From positions 15,983-79,982 of the forward strand of contig UQCW01000007.1 of the NCBI GenBank assembly GCA_900539625.1: a stretch of 64,000 bases of DNA, given 5' to 3'. Below, one piece after another: positions 26,739-37,200 of the stretch. A program made the translations under genes and the position numbers. The notes beneath the pieces were generated by a model. The model did no database searches. It was not told the origin of the DNA and saw only the letters and a program-made list of their open reading frames with translations. Numbering within the stretch: the first letter of the stretch is position 1; each line of letters begins with the position of its first letter. This DNA comes from an uncultured Prevotella sp. (lineage in GTDB: Bacteria; Bacteroidota; Bacteroidia; Bacteroidales; Bacteroidaceae).

Positions 26739-28769
26739 ATGAAACATCTGATCATCTCCACATACGTTCTTCTGCTCATTCTTCTGGCAAGCGCCACCAT
26801 CATTGAACACCATCAAGGGAGTGCCTTTGTGTCAGACCACATCTACCACACACCTTGGTTCGTTGTCCTATGGGCATTGGCCACCCTTCTAATGATATAC
26901 GCCTTGGTCAAGCGTAAACTATGGCACCGTCTCCCTCTTCTTATGCTCCACCTTTCCTTTGCCATCATCCTGGGAGGAGGCCTACTGACCTATTTAACCT
27001 CGACAAAAGGCATACTCCATCTCTCGCAAGGCGTCCCCGTCAGGAATTTCCAAAGCGAAGATCTGAGCCGCACGTTCCCCCTCCCCTTCAATGTCATGCT
27101 GGACCGCTTTGACATCAAATGCTATCCCGGAACGGAAACGCCTGCCGACTATTTTTCACACCTGACGGTCATCAGTCGCGAAGGCATCAAACAGAAATGC
27201 AGCGTCTCAATGAACAAGATTCTGGAAATCGAAGGATACAGGCTCTACCAGTCGTCCTACGATGAAGACGGACAGGGCAGCTGGCTTTCAGTCAACTACG
27301 ACCCGTGGGGAACCACACTCTCCTATGTGGGCTATATTCTACTGGCCATCTCCATGCTCCTCGTCCTCATTGACCGCCGCGAAGAATTCCGACGACTTCT
27401 GCGAAACCCTCTGCTCCGGAAAGGCACACTCATCATTATGCTGGCAGCCGTGAGTCCCAGCCTCTCCGCGGCCTCCCGTTCGCTCCCTGCGTTCAACCGA
27501 GAAAAAGCCGATTCATTGGCCGCCAAGCAGGTGGTCTACAACGGACGCGTTGCCCCATTCAACACCCTGGCACACGATTTCATCCTGAAACTCTACGGGA
27601 AAGACAGCTATGGCGGCCTGTCGCCAGAACAAGTCGTCTCGGGATGGCTCTTGCGCCCCGACGTCTGGCAAAACGAACCCATGATTCTCATCAAAAACAA
27701 AGAATTGCGACAACTGCTGGGCCTTGACGGAAAATATGCACGATTGACCGACCTCTTCCGCGGCAACGAATATATCCTTCGCCGATATTGGAATGGAAAC
27801 GGCAACGCGATTGCCCCATCCGCCGATCCGCTGCAAAAGGCCATTGCGGAGACCGATGAGAAAGTGGGGCTCATCATGATGCTGCAAAACGGCACACTCA
27901 TCAAGCCGTTGCCAAAAGACGGCAGTGTGAAACCGCTGAGCCCACAACGCGTCAAAGCTGAAATTCTCTACAACAGCATCCCCACGACGAAAATCCTCTT
28001 CATCGTGTGCTTCGTCTGCGCCCTGATTTCTTTCACGTTGATGGCATACAAGAGCATCCGAAACCTCAAGACCAACGTCCTCGACCAAAAAATTCTCCCC
28101 GCCATGCTGTTTCTCGCCACTGCAGCGTTGGGCGTCGCCTTCGCGCTGCGATGGTACATTGCAGACCACATTCCCATGAGCAACGGATTTGAAACGATGC
28201 AATTCATGGCGCTCTGCACACTGGCATTTTCAAGTATCTTCCACCATCGCTTCCGCATTCTGCTTCCCTTCGGCTTCCTTCTGGGAGGCTTCGCCCTGCT
28301 GGTGTCACACCTCGGCCAGAGCAATCCGCAAATCACGAACCTCATGCCCGTTCTCGCCTCGCCCTGGTTGAGCCTACACGTCTCCGTGATAATGATAGGC
28401 TACGCCTTGCTGGCTTTCACCATGCTCACAGGCATCCTCGGACTGTGCATTTCTCGGCAAGCCGAACCACTCATGCTTTTCGGACGCCTGCTCCTCTACC
28501 CTGCTGTCTTCTTCCTCGGCATCGGGATTTTCTTAGGCGCCGTGTGGGCCAACCAGTCTTGGGGTGCCTACTGGAGCTGGGACCCTAAAGAGACATGGGC
28601 CTTGATTACCTTCATGGTCTATGCCATCGGCTTCCACAGCCATTCTCTCCCCTGGTTGCGCAGCGCAAAACGCTTCCACGGCTTTTGCATCTTGGCATTT
28701 CTCACTGTGCTCATGACTTACTTTGGTGTCAATTTCTTCCTGTCTGGAATGCACTCTTACGCAGGATAA
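26739..28769 (+). CDS. ccsA: Fused ResB-CcsA cytochrome c assembly protein
   Basis: A 676-residue membrane protein of cytochrome c maturation system II, which exports heme and attaches it to CxxCH motifs outside the inner membrane. The ResB-like half (about residues 1-240) has helices near 4-20, 40-58, 67-86 and 198-212 with a periplasmic domain between. The CcsA half (about 430-676) carries the heme-handling WWD motif WGAYWSWDPKETWAL at 608-622 and membrane-embedded histidines. It is 1.5 kb downstream of two c-type cytochrome genes, its plausible clients, but has its own transcription unit after a terminator. Bacteroidales usually have this fused form. Confidence 0.93.
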   Translation: MKHLIISTYVLLLILLASATIIEHHQGSAFVSDHIYHTPWFVVLWALATLLMIYALVKRKLWHRLPLLMLHLSFAIILGGGLLTYLTSTKGILHLSQGVPVRNFQSEDLSRTFPLPFNVMLDRFDIKCYPGTETPADYFSHLTVISREGIKQKCSVSMNKILEIEGYRLYQSSYDEDGQGSWLSVNYDPWGTTLSYVGYILLAISMLLVLIDRREEFRRLLRNPLLRKGTLIIMLAAVSPSLSAASRSLPAFNREKADSLAAKQVVYNGRVAPFNTLAHDFILKLYGKDSYGGLSPEQVVSGWLLRPDVWQNEPMILIKNKELRQLLGLDGKYARLTDLFRGNEYILRRYWNGNGNAIAPSADPLQKAIAETDEKVGLIMMLQNGTLIKPLPKDGSVKPLSPQRVKAEILYNSIPTTKILFIVCFVCALISFTLMAYKSIRNLKTNVLDQKILPAMLFLATAALGVAFALRWYIADHIPMSNGFETMQFMALCTLAFSSIFHHRFRILLPFGFLLGGFALLVSHLGQSNPQITNLMPVLASPWLSLHVSVIMIGYALLAFTMLTGILGLCISRQAEPLMLFGRLLLYPAVFFLGIGIFLGAVWANQSWGAYWSWDPKETWALITFMVYAIGFHSHSLPWLRSAKRFHGFCILAFLTVLMTYFGVNFFLSGMHSYAG

Positions 28770-28819
28770 CAGGGGCTGACACGTTTGTCACACGTGCACT
28801 TTAGTTTGAAGCAATAAAA

Positions 28820-28868
28820 AGAACGCCTTAACCGCTAACAGACAACGGTTAAGGCGTTATTATTTTAA
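28820..28868. terminator. Terminator between ccsA and panB (convergent)
   Basis: AACGCCTTAACCG at 28822-28834 pairs with CGGTTAAGGCGTT at 28846-28858. A-rich and T-rich flanks suit both directions. Confidence 0.88.
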
Positions 28869-28959
28869 ATCGTAATGCACTTAAAATCTATAGATTTACT
28901 TCTTTCAGTGTACTATTCCGTGCACCGCAAGTAAAGAAACTTCGACAGAATAAACGAGA

Positions 28960-29778
28960 TCAATATCTCTCATTTTCATTTGGGAAATCACACGACTTCA
29001 CATCGGCAACATACTGTCCGATGGCATCCGTCATAATGGTGTGCAAGTCGGCATAACGACGCAGAAATTTCGGACTGAAACCTTGGGTCATTCCCAACAT
29101 GTCGTTGACGACCAAGACCTGACCATCAGCCGTTCCGCCGCCAATACCTATCACTGGAATGGAGAGTTCTTTGACCAGACGCTGCGTGAGCGCTGCGGGA
29201 ATTTTCTCAACGACACAAGCACAACACCCAGCCTCTTCGAGCAAATGGGCGTCGTTCACCAGCTTCGCAGCCTCTGCCTCCTGACGCGCACGCAAACCGA
29301 AACCGCCAAAGACATTGACGCTCTGAGGTGTCAGTCCTAAATGGCCAACAACAGGGATGCCAGAGGCGATGATGCGCTTCACGGCGGGAAGGATTTCCTC
29401 GCCGCCTTCGAGTTTCAAGGCGTCGCAACCTGTTTCTTTCATGATGCGAACGGCATTGCGCATGGCTTCTTCCGTTGACACCTGATAGGAACCGAAAGGC
29501 ATGTCGCAAACGACAAAGGCACGCTTCACAGCACGCACCACGCTGCGGGCGTGGTAAATCATCTCATCAACTGTAATGGGAAGGGTTGTCATGTTTCCAG
29601 CCATCACGTTGGAAGCACTGTCGCCAATGAGTATCGCGTCAACTCCAGCACCGTCAACAATGGAAGCCGTGGTATAGTCGTACGCCGTGAGCATGGCAAT
29701 CTGCTTGCCCTCTGCTTTCATTTCACGGAGGCGCGGCGCTGTCACCTTCCGGGTATCTTCAACTAAATATGCAGACAT
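28960..29778 (-). CDS. panB: 3-methyl-2-oxobutanoate hydroxymethyltransferase
   Basis: A 272-residue cytoplasmic enzyme that transfers a hydroxymethyl group from methylene-tetrahydrofolate to alpha-ketoisovalerate, the first committed step of pantothenate synthesis. Conserved elements are [19 protein letters not shown], the metal-site [16 protein letters not shown], the [10 protein letters not shown] segment, and [11 protein letters not shown] followed by the catalytic-Glu region CVVEKIP. Length matches E. coli PanB (264). No other pan gene is adjacent. Confidence 0.96.
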   Translation of the reverse strand: MSAYLVEDTRKVTAPRLREMKAEGKQIAMLTAYDYTTASIVDGAGVDAILIGDSASNVMAGNMTTLPITVDEMIYHARSVVRAVKRAFVVCDMPFGSYQVSTEEAMRNAVRIMKETGCDALKLEGGEEILPAVKRIIASGIPVVGHLGLTPQSVNVFGGFGLRARQEAEAAKLVNDAHLLEEAGCCACVVEKIPAALTQRLVKELSIPVIGIGGGTADGQVLVVNDMLGMTQGFSPKFLRRYADLHTIMTDAIGQYVADVKSCDFPNENERY

Positions 29779-29853
29779 TGTTTTTGTGTATTTTTATGGG
29801 GCGGCTCTAATTTTCTTAGCTTTAGAACGCTCCACATTTTATATATTCTATTA

Positions 29854-30486
29854 TCAAGAGAGGCTGAAGCCTTCAAAATGAGGGATGACCTTATCGGACA
29901 GCGGCGCAATCATTTCCACGGGATTGGAGGTGGACAAACCGATGACAAAGGCGCCCGAATCACGTGCGGCACGCAGACCGTTGATGCTATCCTCAAAAAC
30001 AACACACGAACGTATGGGACATTGCAAGCGCTCGGCGGCAATGAGATAGCAATCGGGAGCGGGCTTTGAGCGCGGCGTGTCTTCTGAGGTCAGAATGGCC
30101 GTGAAGAGTTGCTTGAGTTCGGGATGCGCGGCATAGACCTGGGCCATCTTCGCCTGATTGGAACTGGTCACGACTGCTGCCGGAATACCTTTCTCCCGCA
30201 ATCCTTCCACAAAGCGGACGGCTCCAGGAATGTAGGGGTAGCTCATGTGGCGCTCAAATTCGTTCAGTCGTTCACGCAAAAAATCCTGCTGCGAGACCTC
30301 AGGAAAATAGGTGTCGAAAATATAGGTAAGGGTCTGCCCCTTCACTGCCGCGGCAAAATTAGCATCGGGCAGTTCGAACTCACGCCCCATAGCGGCCCAA
30401 AACTCCGTGTATTGCGGCTCCGTGTCAATGATGACACCGTCAAGGTCAAACAACGCCGCAGAGATATTCATTTCTTTTGGATTCAT
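29854..30486 (-). CDS. HAD-family phosphatase, beta-phosphoglucomutase-like
   Basis: A 210-residue haloacid dehalogenase-type hydrolase. Motif I is FDLDGVIIDTEP with nucleophile and acid/base Asp, motif II is VVTSSN, motif III is SKPAPDCY and motif IV is VVFEDSINGLRAARDSG. A helical cap lies between motifs I and II. The start at 30486 gives MNPKEMNIS; the internal ATG at 30471 is equally plausible and is preceded by an A-rich stretch. The substrate is unknown; sugar phosphates are usual for this subgroup. Confidence 0.88.
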   Translation of the reverse strand: MNPKEMNISAALFDLDGVIIDTEPQYTEFWAAMGREFELPDANFAAAVKGQTLTYIFDTYFPEVSQQDFLRERLNEFERHMSYPYIPGAVRFVEGLREKGIPAAVVTSSNQAKMAQVYAAHPELKQLFTAILTSEDTPRSKPAPDCYLIAAERLQCPIRSCVVFEDSINGLRAARDSGAFVIGLSTSNPVEMIAPLSDKVIPHFEGFSLS

Positions 30487-30719
30487 TTCTGATATATTAG
30501 CTGGGGCTGGAAGGACATCAAGCAGCCAATAGCAAAGCTGCATGGCGAACTTCCGCAAATCGCAAATCATCACGATTGAACGCTCCGTACGCCCCAAAGA
30601 AACTGCAAAGATACGAATTTCAGACTGAATGGCGCGATGGATTCTGAGAAAACAATGCCGTGGGGCATGGTTTGCAACAATACGGCGATGCAATATGACA
30701 ATAAACGGAAAATAATTAG

Positions 30720-30727
30720 TAACTTTG
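30720..30727 (+). promoter_or_regulatory. Candidate -7 box for the amidophosphoribosyltransferase-like gene
   Basis: TAACTTTG fits TAnnTTTG; the -33 element is not clear. The leader would be about 147 nt. Confidence 0.4.
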
Positions 30728-30873
30728 CCCAAACGCTGAAACGGAACGGCCTTCGGGCAGAAAGCAAAGAGCGTTTGCAACAAAAACCGTTTAACTCTAA
30801 GGGGCATAAGAAGGTTGGCGTAAATTCCCTTCTCTTGACAGGCAAACCTGTCCTCCCCATAAAACATCATACA

Positions 30874-32763
30874 ATGGAACCTCTCAAACACGAATGTGGC
30901 GTTGCCATGGTCAGACTGCTGAAGCCGTTGGATTTCTATCAGCAGAAATATGGCACGTGGATGTATGGACTGAACAAACTCTATCTCATGATGGAGAAAC
31001 AGCACAACCGCGGACAGGAAGGCGCAGGCTTGGCAAGCGTCAAGATGAACGCCGCGCCGGGAGAAGAATTCTTCTTCCGCGAGAGGGCATTGGGCACAAC
31101 GGCCATTGAAGAAATCTTCAAGGCCGTTCACGGCAATTTCAAGAATTTTGAGAACAAGCAACTGGCGGATGCACAATTCGCCAGCCGTCATATTCCCTTT
31201 GCGGGAGAGATTTACATGGGCCACCTGCGGTATTCAACAACCGGCAAGAGTGGCCTTTCTTATGTACACCCGTTCATGCGAAGAAACAACTGGCGCGCCA
31301 AAAACCTGTGTATCTGCGCCAACTTCAACATGACGAACGTTGAGGAAATCTTCGAGGAAATCGCTTCGAAGGGACAACACCCGCGCATGGTGTCGGACAC
31401 CTACATCCTGCTCGAACAACTGGGACACCGGCTTGACCGAGAGAGCGAGCGCAATTTTGTTGAGGCGCAAAAGATGGGGCTGGAAGGCACGGAGATTACT
31501 AAATATATCGAAGACCACATCAACGTGGCCAACATTCTCAAACAGGCAGCGCCGATTTGGGACGGAGGGTACGTGCTGTGTGGCGTCACTGGCAGCGGCG
31601 AAATGTTTACGCTTCGCGACCCGTGGGGCATCCGCCCTGCTTTTTGGTATAAAAACGACGAACTGCTGGTGGTGGCTTCTGAGCGTCCGGTGATCCAGAC
31701 TTCGCTTGATCTTGAAGCGGAAGAGATTCATGAACTGAAGCCGGGAGAAGGACTCATCATGAGCAAAGACGGCAAGTTCAGAACGGAGCAGATTCTCACA
31801 CCAAAGAACTTGGCGGCCTGCTCGTTTGAAAGGGTATATTTCTCACGCGGCTCCGACAAAGACATCTATCAAGAAAGGAAAGCACTGGGACGCACTTTGG
31901 TGGCGCCCATTCTCAAGGCGGTGGACGGCGAACTCGACCAAACGGTGTTCTCCTACATCCCCAACACGGCCGAAGCGGCTTACTACGGACTGCTGGAAGG
32001 CTTCGACAATTTCCTCAACAAGCAGAAAATGGAAGCCATTGCCGCCTTGGGGGCAAACCCCGACATCAAGACGGTGGCAAAGATTCTCGACCGACGCATC
32101 CGCTCGGAAAAAATCGCATGGAAAGACATCAAAATGCGAACGTTCATTGCTGAAGGTAACAGCAGAAACGACTTGGCGGCACACGTTTATGACATCACCT
32201 ACGGAAGCGTTGAAGCCGGAAAGGACAACCTGGTGGTGATTGACGACAGCATCGTCCGCGGGACAACGCTCCGCGAGAGCATCATCAGAATCCTTGACCG
32301 CCTACACCCGAAGCGCATCGTTGTTGTCAGCTCGTCGCCGCAAGTAAGATTCCCGGACTACTACGGCATCGACATGTCGCACATGGATGAGTTCATCGCC
32401 TTTAAGGCTGCCATTGCGCTCACCTTGGAACAAGGCGGGGAAACAAGACTGAAAGACATTTACAGGCGCTGCAAGGAACAGGAGAACCTGCCGAAGGAAC
32501 AGATAAAGAACTTTGTGAAGGAAGTGTACGCTCCATTTTCAGACGATGACATCTCAAAGAAAATGGCGGAACTTTTGCGCCCCAACGGCGTAACAACCGA
32601 AATCCACATCGTCTATCAAAGTCTGGAGGGACTGCACAAAGCCTGTCCGACAAGTCCAGGCGACTGGTACTTCAGTGGCGATTATCCGACTCCTGGCGGC
32701 ACAAAGCGAGTCAACCAGGCATTTATCGACTACTACGAGACAAACTTTCCAAACAAGAACTGA
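30874..32763 (+). CDS. Amidophosphoribosyltransferase-like protein, long Bacteroidota form
   Basis: A 629-residue protein with an N-terminal class II glutaminase domain and a C-terminal phosphoribosyltransferase domain. The presumed nucleophile is Cys8 (KHECGVAM), implying removal of a seven-residue propeptide. Glutaminase landmarks include HNRGQEGAG and HLRYSTTGKSG, and the PRPP loop is VVIDDSIVRGTT. It is 120-150 residues longer than E. coli PurF, with insertions in both halves. It directly precedes carA and carB, as in other Bacteroidales, so it may supply phosphoribosylamine or play a related role coupled to glutamine use. The frame is open upstream, but the ATG at 30874 aligns with the family start. 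Confidence 0.87.
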   Translation: MEPLKHECGVAMVRLLKPLDFYQQKYGTWMYGLNKLYLMMEKQHNRGQEGAGLASVKMNAAPGEEFFFRERALGTTAIEEIFKAVHGNFKNFENKQLADAQFASRHIPFAGEIYMGHLRYSTTGKSGLSYVHPFMRRNNWRAKNLCICANFNMTNVEEIFEEIASKGQHPRMVSDTYILLEQLGHRLDRESERNFVEAQKMGLEGTEITKYIEDHINVANILKQAAPIWDGGYVLCGVTGSGEMFTLRDPWGIRPAFWYKNDELLVVASERPVIQTSLDLEAEEIHELKPGEGLIMSKDGKFRTEQILTPKNLAACSFERVYFSRGSDKDIYQERKALGRTLVAPILKAVDGELDQTVFSYIPNTAEAAYYGLLEGFDNFLNKQKMEAIAALGANPDIKTVAKILDRRIRSEKIAWKDIKMRTFIAEGNSRNDLAAHVYDITYGSVEAGKDNLVVIDDSIVRGTTLRESIIRILDRLHPKRIVVVSSSPQVRFPDYYGIDMSHMDEFIAFKAAIALTLEQGGETRLKDIYRRCKEQENLPKEQIKNFVKEVYAPFSDDDISKKMAELLRPNGVTTEIHIVYQSLEGLHKACPTSPGDWYFSGDYPTPGGTKRVNQAFIDYYETNFPNKN

Positions 32764-32843
32764 TGGTTTTACGCCGATGCGAAACAGGTAAGTCCATAAG
32801 AATGGAGTACGAAAGAATCGCCCGACAATCAGAAACTCATATT

Positions 32844-32941
32844 TAACTAATGGTGAAAGAATAAGTTGGCAATTTTGACAGGGCATAAGATATAACTCCT
32901 TATTCCTCAAAATTGCACAAGTTATTTTTTACCATTACTTA
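32844..32941. repeat. MITE-like element, family A, copy 1
   Basis: A 98-bp element with about 35-bp imperfect terminal inverted repeats (TAACTAATGG at the left end, CCATTACTTA at the right). The interior contains CAGGGCATAAGA, shared with copy 2. It lies in the leader between the GPATase-like gene and carA. Confidence 0.85.
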
Positions 32942-33021
32942 CAATTGAAATAACCAAACGGCAGCTTTCAGAAGACTGCATCTCTGGGGATGCCGTACCA
33001 GAAAAAACACAAACTATATAT

Positions 33022-34098
33022 ATGCGAAACGTAACACTTATTTTAGACGATGGAACGAAGTTCCACGGTAAGTCATTTGGCTACGAAAGCCCAGTAGCGG
33101 GCGAGGTGGTGTTCAACACCGCCATGATGGGGTATCCAGAAAGCCTCACCGACCCCTCATACGCAGGACAGTTGATGACGCTTACCTATCCCTTGGTCGG
33201 CAACTATGGCGTTCCTCCTTTCACGGTTGGAGACGACAAATTGGCCACCTTTATGGAAAGCGACAAAATTTATGCCTCGGCCATCATCGTGAGTGATTAC
33301 AGCGAGACATACAGCCACTGGAATGCCGTTGAAAGCCTCGGCGACTGGCTCAAGCGCGAAAAGGTGCCAGGCATCACGGGCATTGACACGCGAGAACTGA
33401 CGAAGGTGCTCCGTGAACATGGCGTGATGATGGGAAAAATCGTTTTCGACGATGAGCCCAACAATATCCCGACTGCAGAATACAATGGCGTGAACTATGT
33501 GGCAAAGGTTTCATGCAAGGAAATCATCCGATACAACGAGGGAGCTGAGAAAAAAGTGGTTCTCGTTGACTGCGGCGTGAAGAACAACATCATCCGCTGC
33601 CTCATCCGCCGCGGCGTAGAGGTCATCCGCGTGCCTTGGAATTATGATTTCAACGACATGGAATTCGACGGTCTGTTCCTGGCCAACGGCCCTGGCGACC
33701 CCGACACTTGCGCTGATGCCGTTGCCAACATCAAGAAGTTCCTTGCAAATCCAAACGTTCGCCCCTGCATGGGCATCTGCATGGGAAACCAGTTGCTCTC
33801 AAAAGCGGCCGGAGCGTCTATCTACAAACTGAAATACGGACACCGCAGCCACAACCAGCCAGTGCGTATGGTGGGCACGAACCGCTGCTTCGTCACCAGC
33901 CAAAACCACGGCTATGCCGTTGACAACAACACGCTTCCAAGCGATTGGGAACCATTGTTCATCAATATGAACGACGGATCTAACGAGGGCGTTCGACACA
34001 AAACGAATCCTTGGTTCTCTGCACAGTTCCATCCGGAAGCATGCAGCGGTCCTGTCGACACAGAGTTCCTCTTCGATGATTTCGTAAAACTGCTGTAA
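33022..34098 (+). CDS. carA: Carbamoyl-phosphate synthase small subunit
   Basis: A 358-residue glutaminase subunit that feeds ammonia to CarB for arginine and pyrimidine synthesis. The N-terminal CPSase_sm domain starts LILDDGTKFHGKSFG, and the class I amidotransferase domain has Cys253 in GICMGNQ and His337/Glu339 in FHPEAC, so the triad is complete. The usual His in the GHQ motif is Asn here. Followed by carB after 157 bp. A MITE-like repeat sits just upstream. Confidence 0.96.
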   Translation: MRNVTLILDDGTKFHGKSFGYESPVAGEVVFNTAMMGYPESLTDPSYAGQLMTLTYPLVGNYGVPPFTVGDDKLATFMESDKIYASAIIVSDYSETYSHWNAVESLGDWLKREKVPGITGIDTRELTKVLREHGVMMGKIVFDDEPNNIPTAEYNGVNYVAKVSCKEIIRYNEGAEKKVVLVDCGVKNNIIRCLIRRGVEVIRVPWNYDFNDMEFDGLFLANGPGDPDTCADAVANIKKFLANPNVRPCMGICMGNQLLSKAAGASIYKLKYGHRSHNQPVRMVGTNRCFVTSQNHGYAVDNNTLPSDWEPLFINMNDGSNEGVRHKTNPWFSAQFHPEACSGPVDTEFLFDDFVKLL

Positions 34099-34255
34099 AC
34101 AAATGACCATTAAGCTGGTGGGCACGACTAATATATAAGGAATAATTAGGGCAAGAGAATCCGCTTCATATCTGCGAAGCAACGGAGCTTTCCAGATACA
34201 AGAAAGATTCCTGCCACCTGCTTATCTAAATCACACCACATTAAAACAAGATAAT

Positions 34256-37200
34256 ATGTCAAACGATATAAAGAAAGTTCTCCTCTTAGGTTCTGGCGCA
34301 CTCAAAATCGGTGAAGCGGGCGAATTCGACTATTCCGGCTCTCAGGCACTGAAGGCCCTCAAGGAAGAAGGCATCGAAACGGTTCTCATCAACCCGAACA
34401 TCGCCACAGTACAGACGTCAGAAGGTGTTGCCGACCGCATCTACTTCCTGCCTGTCACTCCCTTCTTCGTTGAAAAGGTCATCGAAAAGGAACGTCCACA
34501 AGGCATCATGCTCGCCTTCGGCGGACAGACGGCCTTGAACTGCGGCGTGGAACTTTTCCAAAGCGGCATCTTGGAGAAATATAACCTTCAGGTGCTTGGC
34601 ACACCCGTTGAAGCCATCATGAACACGGAAGACCGTGAACTCTTCATCGGCAAGCTCAACGAAATCAACGTCAAAACCATCAAGAGCGAAGCCTGCGAAA
34701 CCATCGAACAGGCACGTCAGGCTGCAGCAGAACTGGGCTATCCAGTGATTCTCCGCGCTGCCTACGCCCTCGGCGGTTTGGGTTCCGGCTTCTGCGACAA
34801 TGAGGAAGAGCTCAACAAACTGGCTGAAAAGGCGTTCTCATTCTCTCCACAAGTGCTCGTTGAAAAGAGTTTGAAGGGATGGAAGGAAATTGAATACGAA
34901 GTGGTGCGCGACCGTTTCGACAATTGTATCACGGTCTGCAACATGGAAAACTTCGACCCGCTCGGCATCCATACAGGTGAAAGTATCGTAATCGCACCAT
35001 CGCAGACTCTCACGAACTCTGAATACCACAAGCTCCGCGAGCTCTCCATCCGCATCGTACGCCACGTGGGCATCATCGGAGAATGTAACGTTCAGTATGC
35101 CTTCGACCCCAATTCTGAAGACTACCGCGTCATCGAAGTCAACGCCCGTTTGTCGCGCTCTTCAGCCTTGGCATCAAAAGCAACGGGCTATCCTTTGGCC
35201 TTCGTTGCCGCCAAATTGGGATTGGGCTACGGCCTCTTCGAGCTCAAGAACTCTGTGACGAAAACAACGAGCGCCTTCTTCGAACCAGCACTCGACTACG
35301 TTGTCTGCAAAATTCCTCGCTGGGACTTGGGAAAATTCCGTGGCGTTGACCGCGAATTGGGTTCTTCCATGAAGAGCGTCGGCGAAGTGATGGCCATCGG
35401 CCGCACCTTCGAAGAAGTGATTCAGAAAGGCCTCCGCATGATCGGCCAAGGCATGCACGGATTTGTCGACAATAAGGAAATCAAGATTGACAACGTTGAC
35501 GAGGCTCTGCGCGAACCGACCGACAAGCGTATTTTTGTCATTGAAAAGGCTTTCAAGGCAGGATATACCATCGACCAGATTCACGATCTAACGAAAATCG
35601 ACCGTTGGTTCCTCCAGAAACTCTATAACATCCACAAAACCGACCAGGAACTCCACGCTTGCACCAGCATCAACGTGCTCGACAACGAATTGATGCGAAA
35701 AGCCAAGATTCAGGGCTTCACCGACTTCCAGATTGCACGCGCCGTTGGCATGGAGCAAGACATGGACATCGAAAAGGCCATCATGGCTGTTCGTGCACGC
35801 CGCAAACAAGCTGGCATCGTTCCCGTTGTAAAGCAGATTGACACGTTGGCAGCTGAGTATCCAGCTCAGACCAACTACCTCTATGTAACTTACAGCGGCA
35901 TTGCACACGACATCCAGTTTGAACACGACAAGCGCTCGGTTGTGGTGCTCGGTTCTGGTGCATACCGCATCGGCTCGTCTGTTGAATTTGACTGGTGTGG
36001 CGTTCAGGCGCTCAACACCATCCGCCGCGAAGGCTATCGCAGCATTATGATCAACTACAACCCGGAAACGGTTTCAACGGACTATGACATGTGCGACCGC
36101 CTCTATTTCGATGAACTCACCTTCGAACGCGTGATGGACATCATCGAACTGGAAATGCCTTATGGTGTCATCGTTTCTACGGGTGGACAGATTCCTAACA
36201 ACCTGGCAATGCGCCTGGATGCTGAAAACGTGAACCTACTCGGCACGCAAGCACGCTACATCGACAACGCTGAAGACCGCGAAAAGTTCTCAGAGATGCT
36301 CAACAGAATCGGTGTTGACCAGCCGGAATGGAGCGCACTGACTTCTATGGACGACATCCAGCAGTTTATCTCGCGCGTTGGCTTCCCTGTACTTGTACGT
36401 CCTTCGTATGTCCTCTCTGGCGCTGCGATGAACGTATGTTCAAACCAGGAAGAGCTCGAACGCTTCCTCAAATTGGCCGCCAACGTGTCGAAGAAGCACC
36501 CAGTGGTTGTTTCCCGCTTCATGCAGCATGCCAAGGAAGTTGAAATGGACGCCGTTGCAAAAGATGGTGAAATCATCGCCTACGCCATTTCTGAGCACAT
36601 CGAATTTGCTGGTGTACACTCTGGCGACGCCACGATTCAATTTCCACCGCAGAAGCTCTATGTTGAAACGGCACGCCGCATCAAGAAGATTTCCAAGCAG
36701 ATTGCCAAGGTACTTCACATCTCTGGTCCGTTCAATATCCAGTTCCTCGCCAAAGAAAACGACATCAAGGTCATCGAGTGCAACTTGCGTGCCTCACGTT
36801 CCTTCCCGTTCGTCAGCAAGGTTCTCAAAATCAACCTCATCGAATTGGCAACTCGCATCATGCTCGGCCTGCCAGTGGAGAAACCGGCCAAGAGCCTCTT
36901 CGACCTCGACTACGTCGGCATCAAAGCATCTCAATTCTCATTCAACCGCTTGCAGAAGGCCGACCCAGTCCTCGGTGTCGACATGGCTTCAACGGGCGAA
37001 GTTGGCTGTCTTGGCGAAGACTCACGAACTGCGCTCATCAAGTCTATGCTCTCCGTTGGCCACCGCATCCCGAAGAAGAACATTCTGCTTTCAACCGGCG
37101 ATGGCAAGCAGAAAGCCGAAATGCTGGCTGCCTGCCAGATGCTTCAAGCTCACGGCTACACGCTCTACGCAACAGGCGGAACAAGCCGCTATCTGACAGA

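Noticed and set aside
32844..32941. Family A elements as simple terminators
   Set aside because: The same ends recur at four unrelated sites in both orientations with conserved interiors, and no T-run follows the stems in a terminator-like way.
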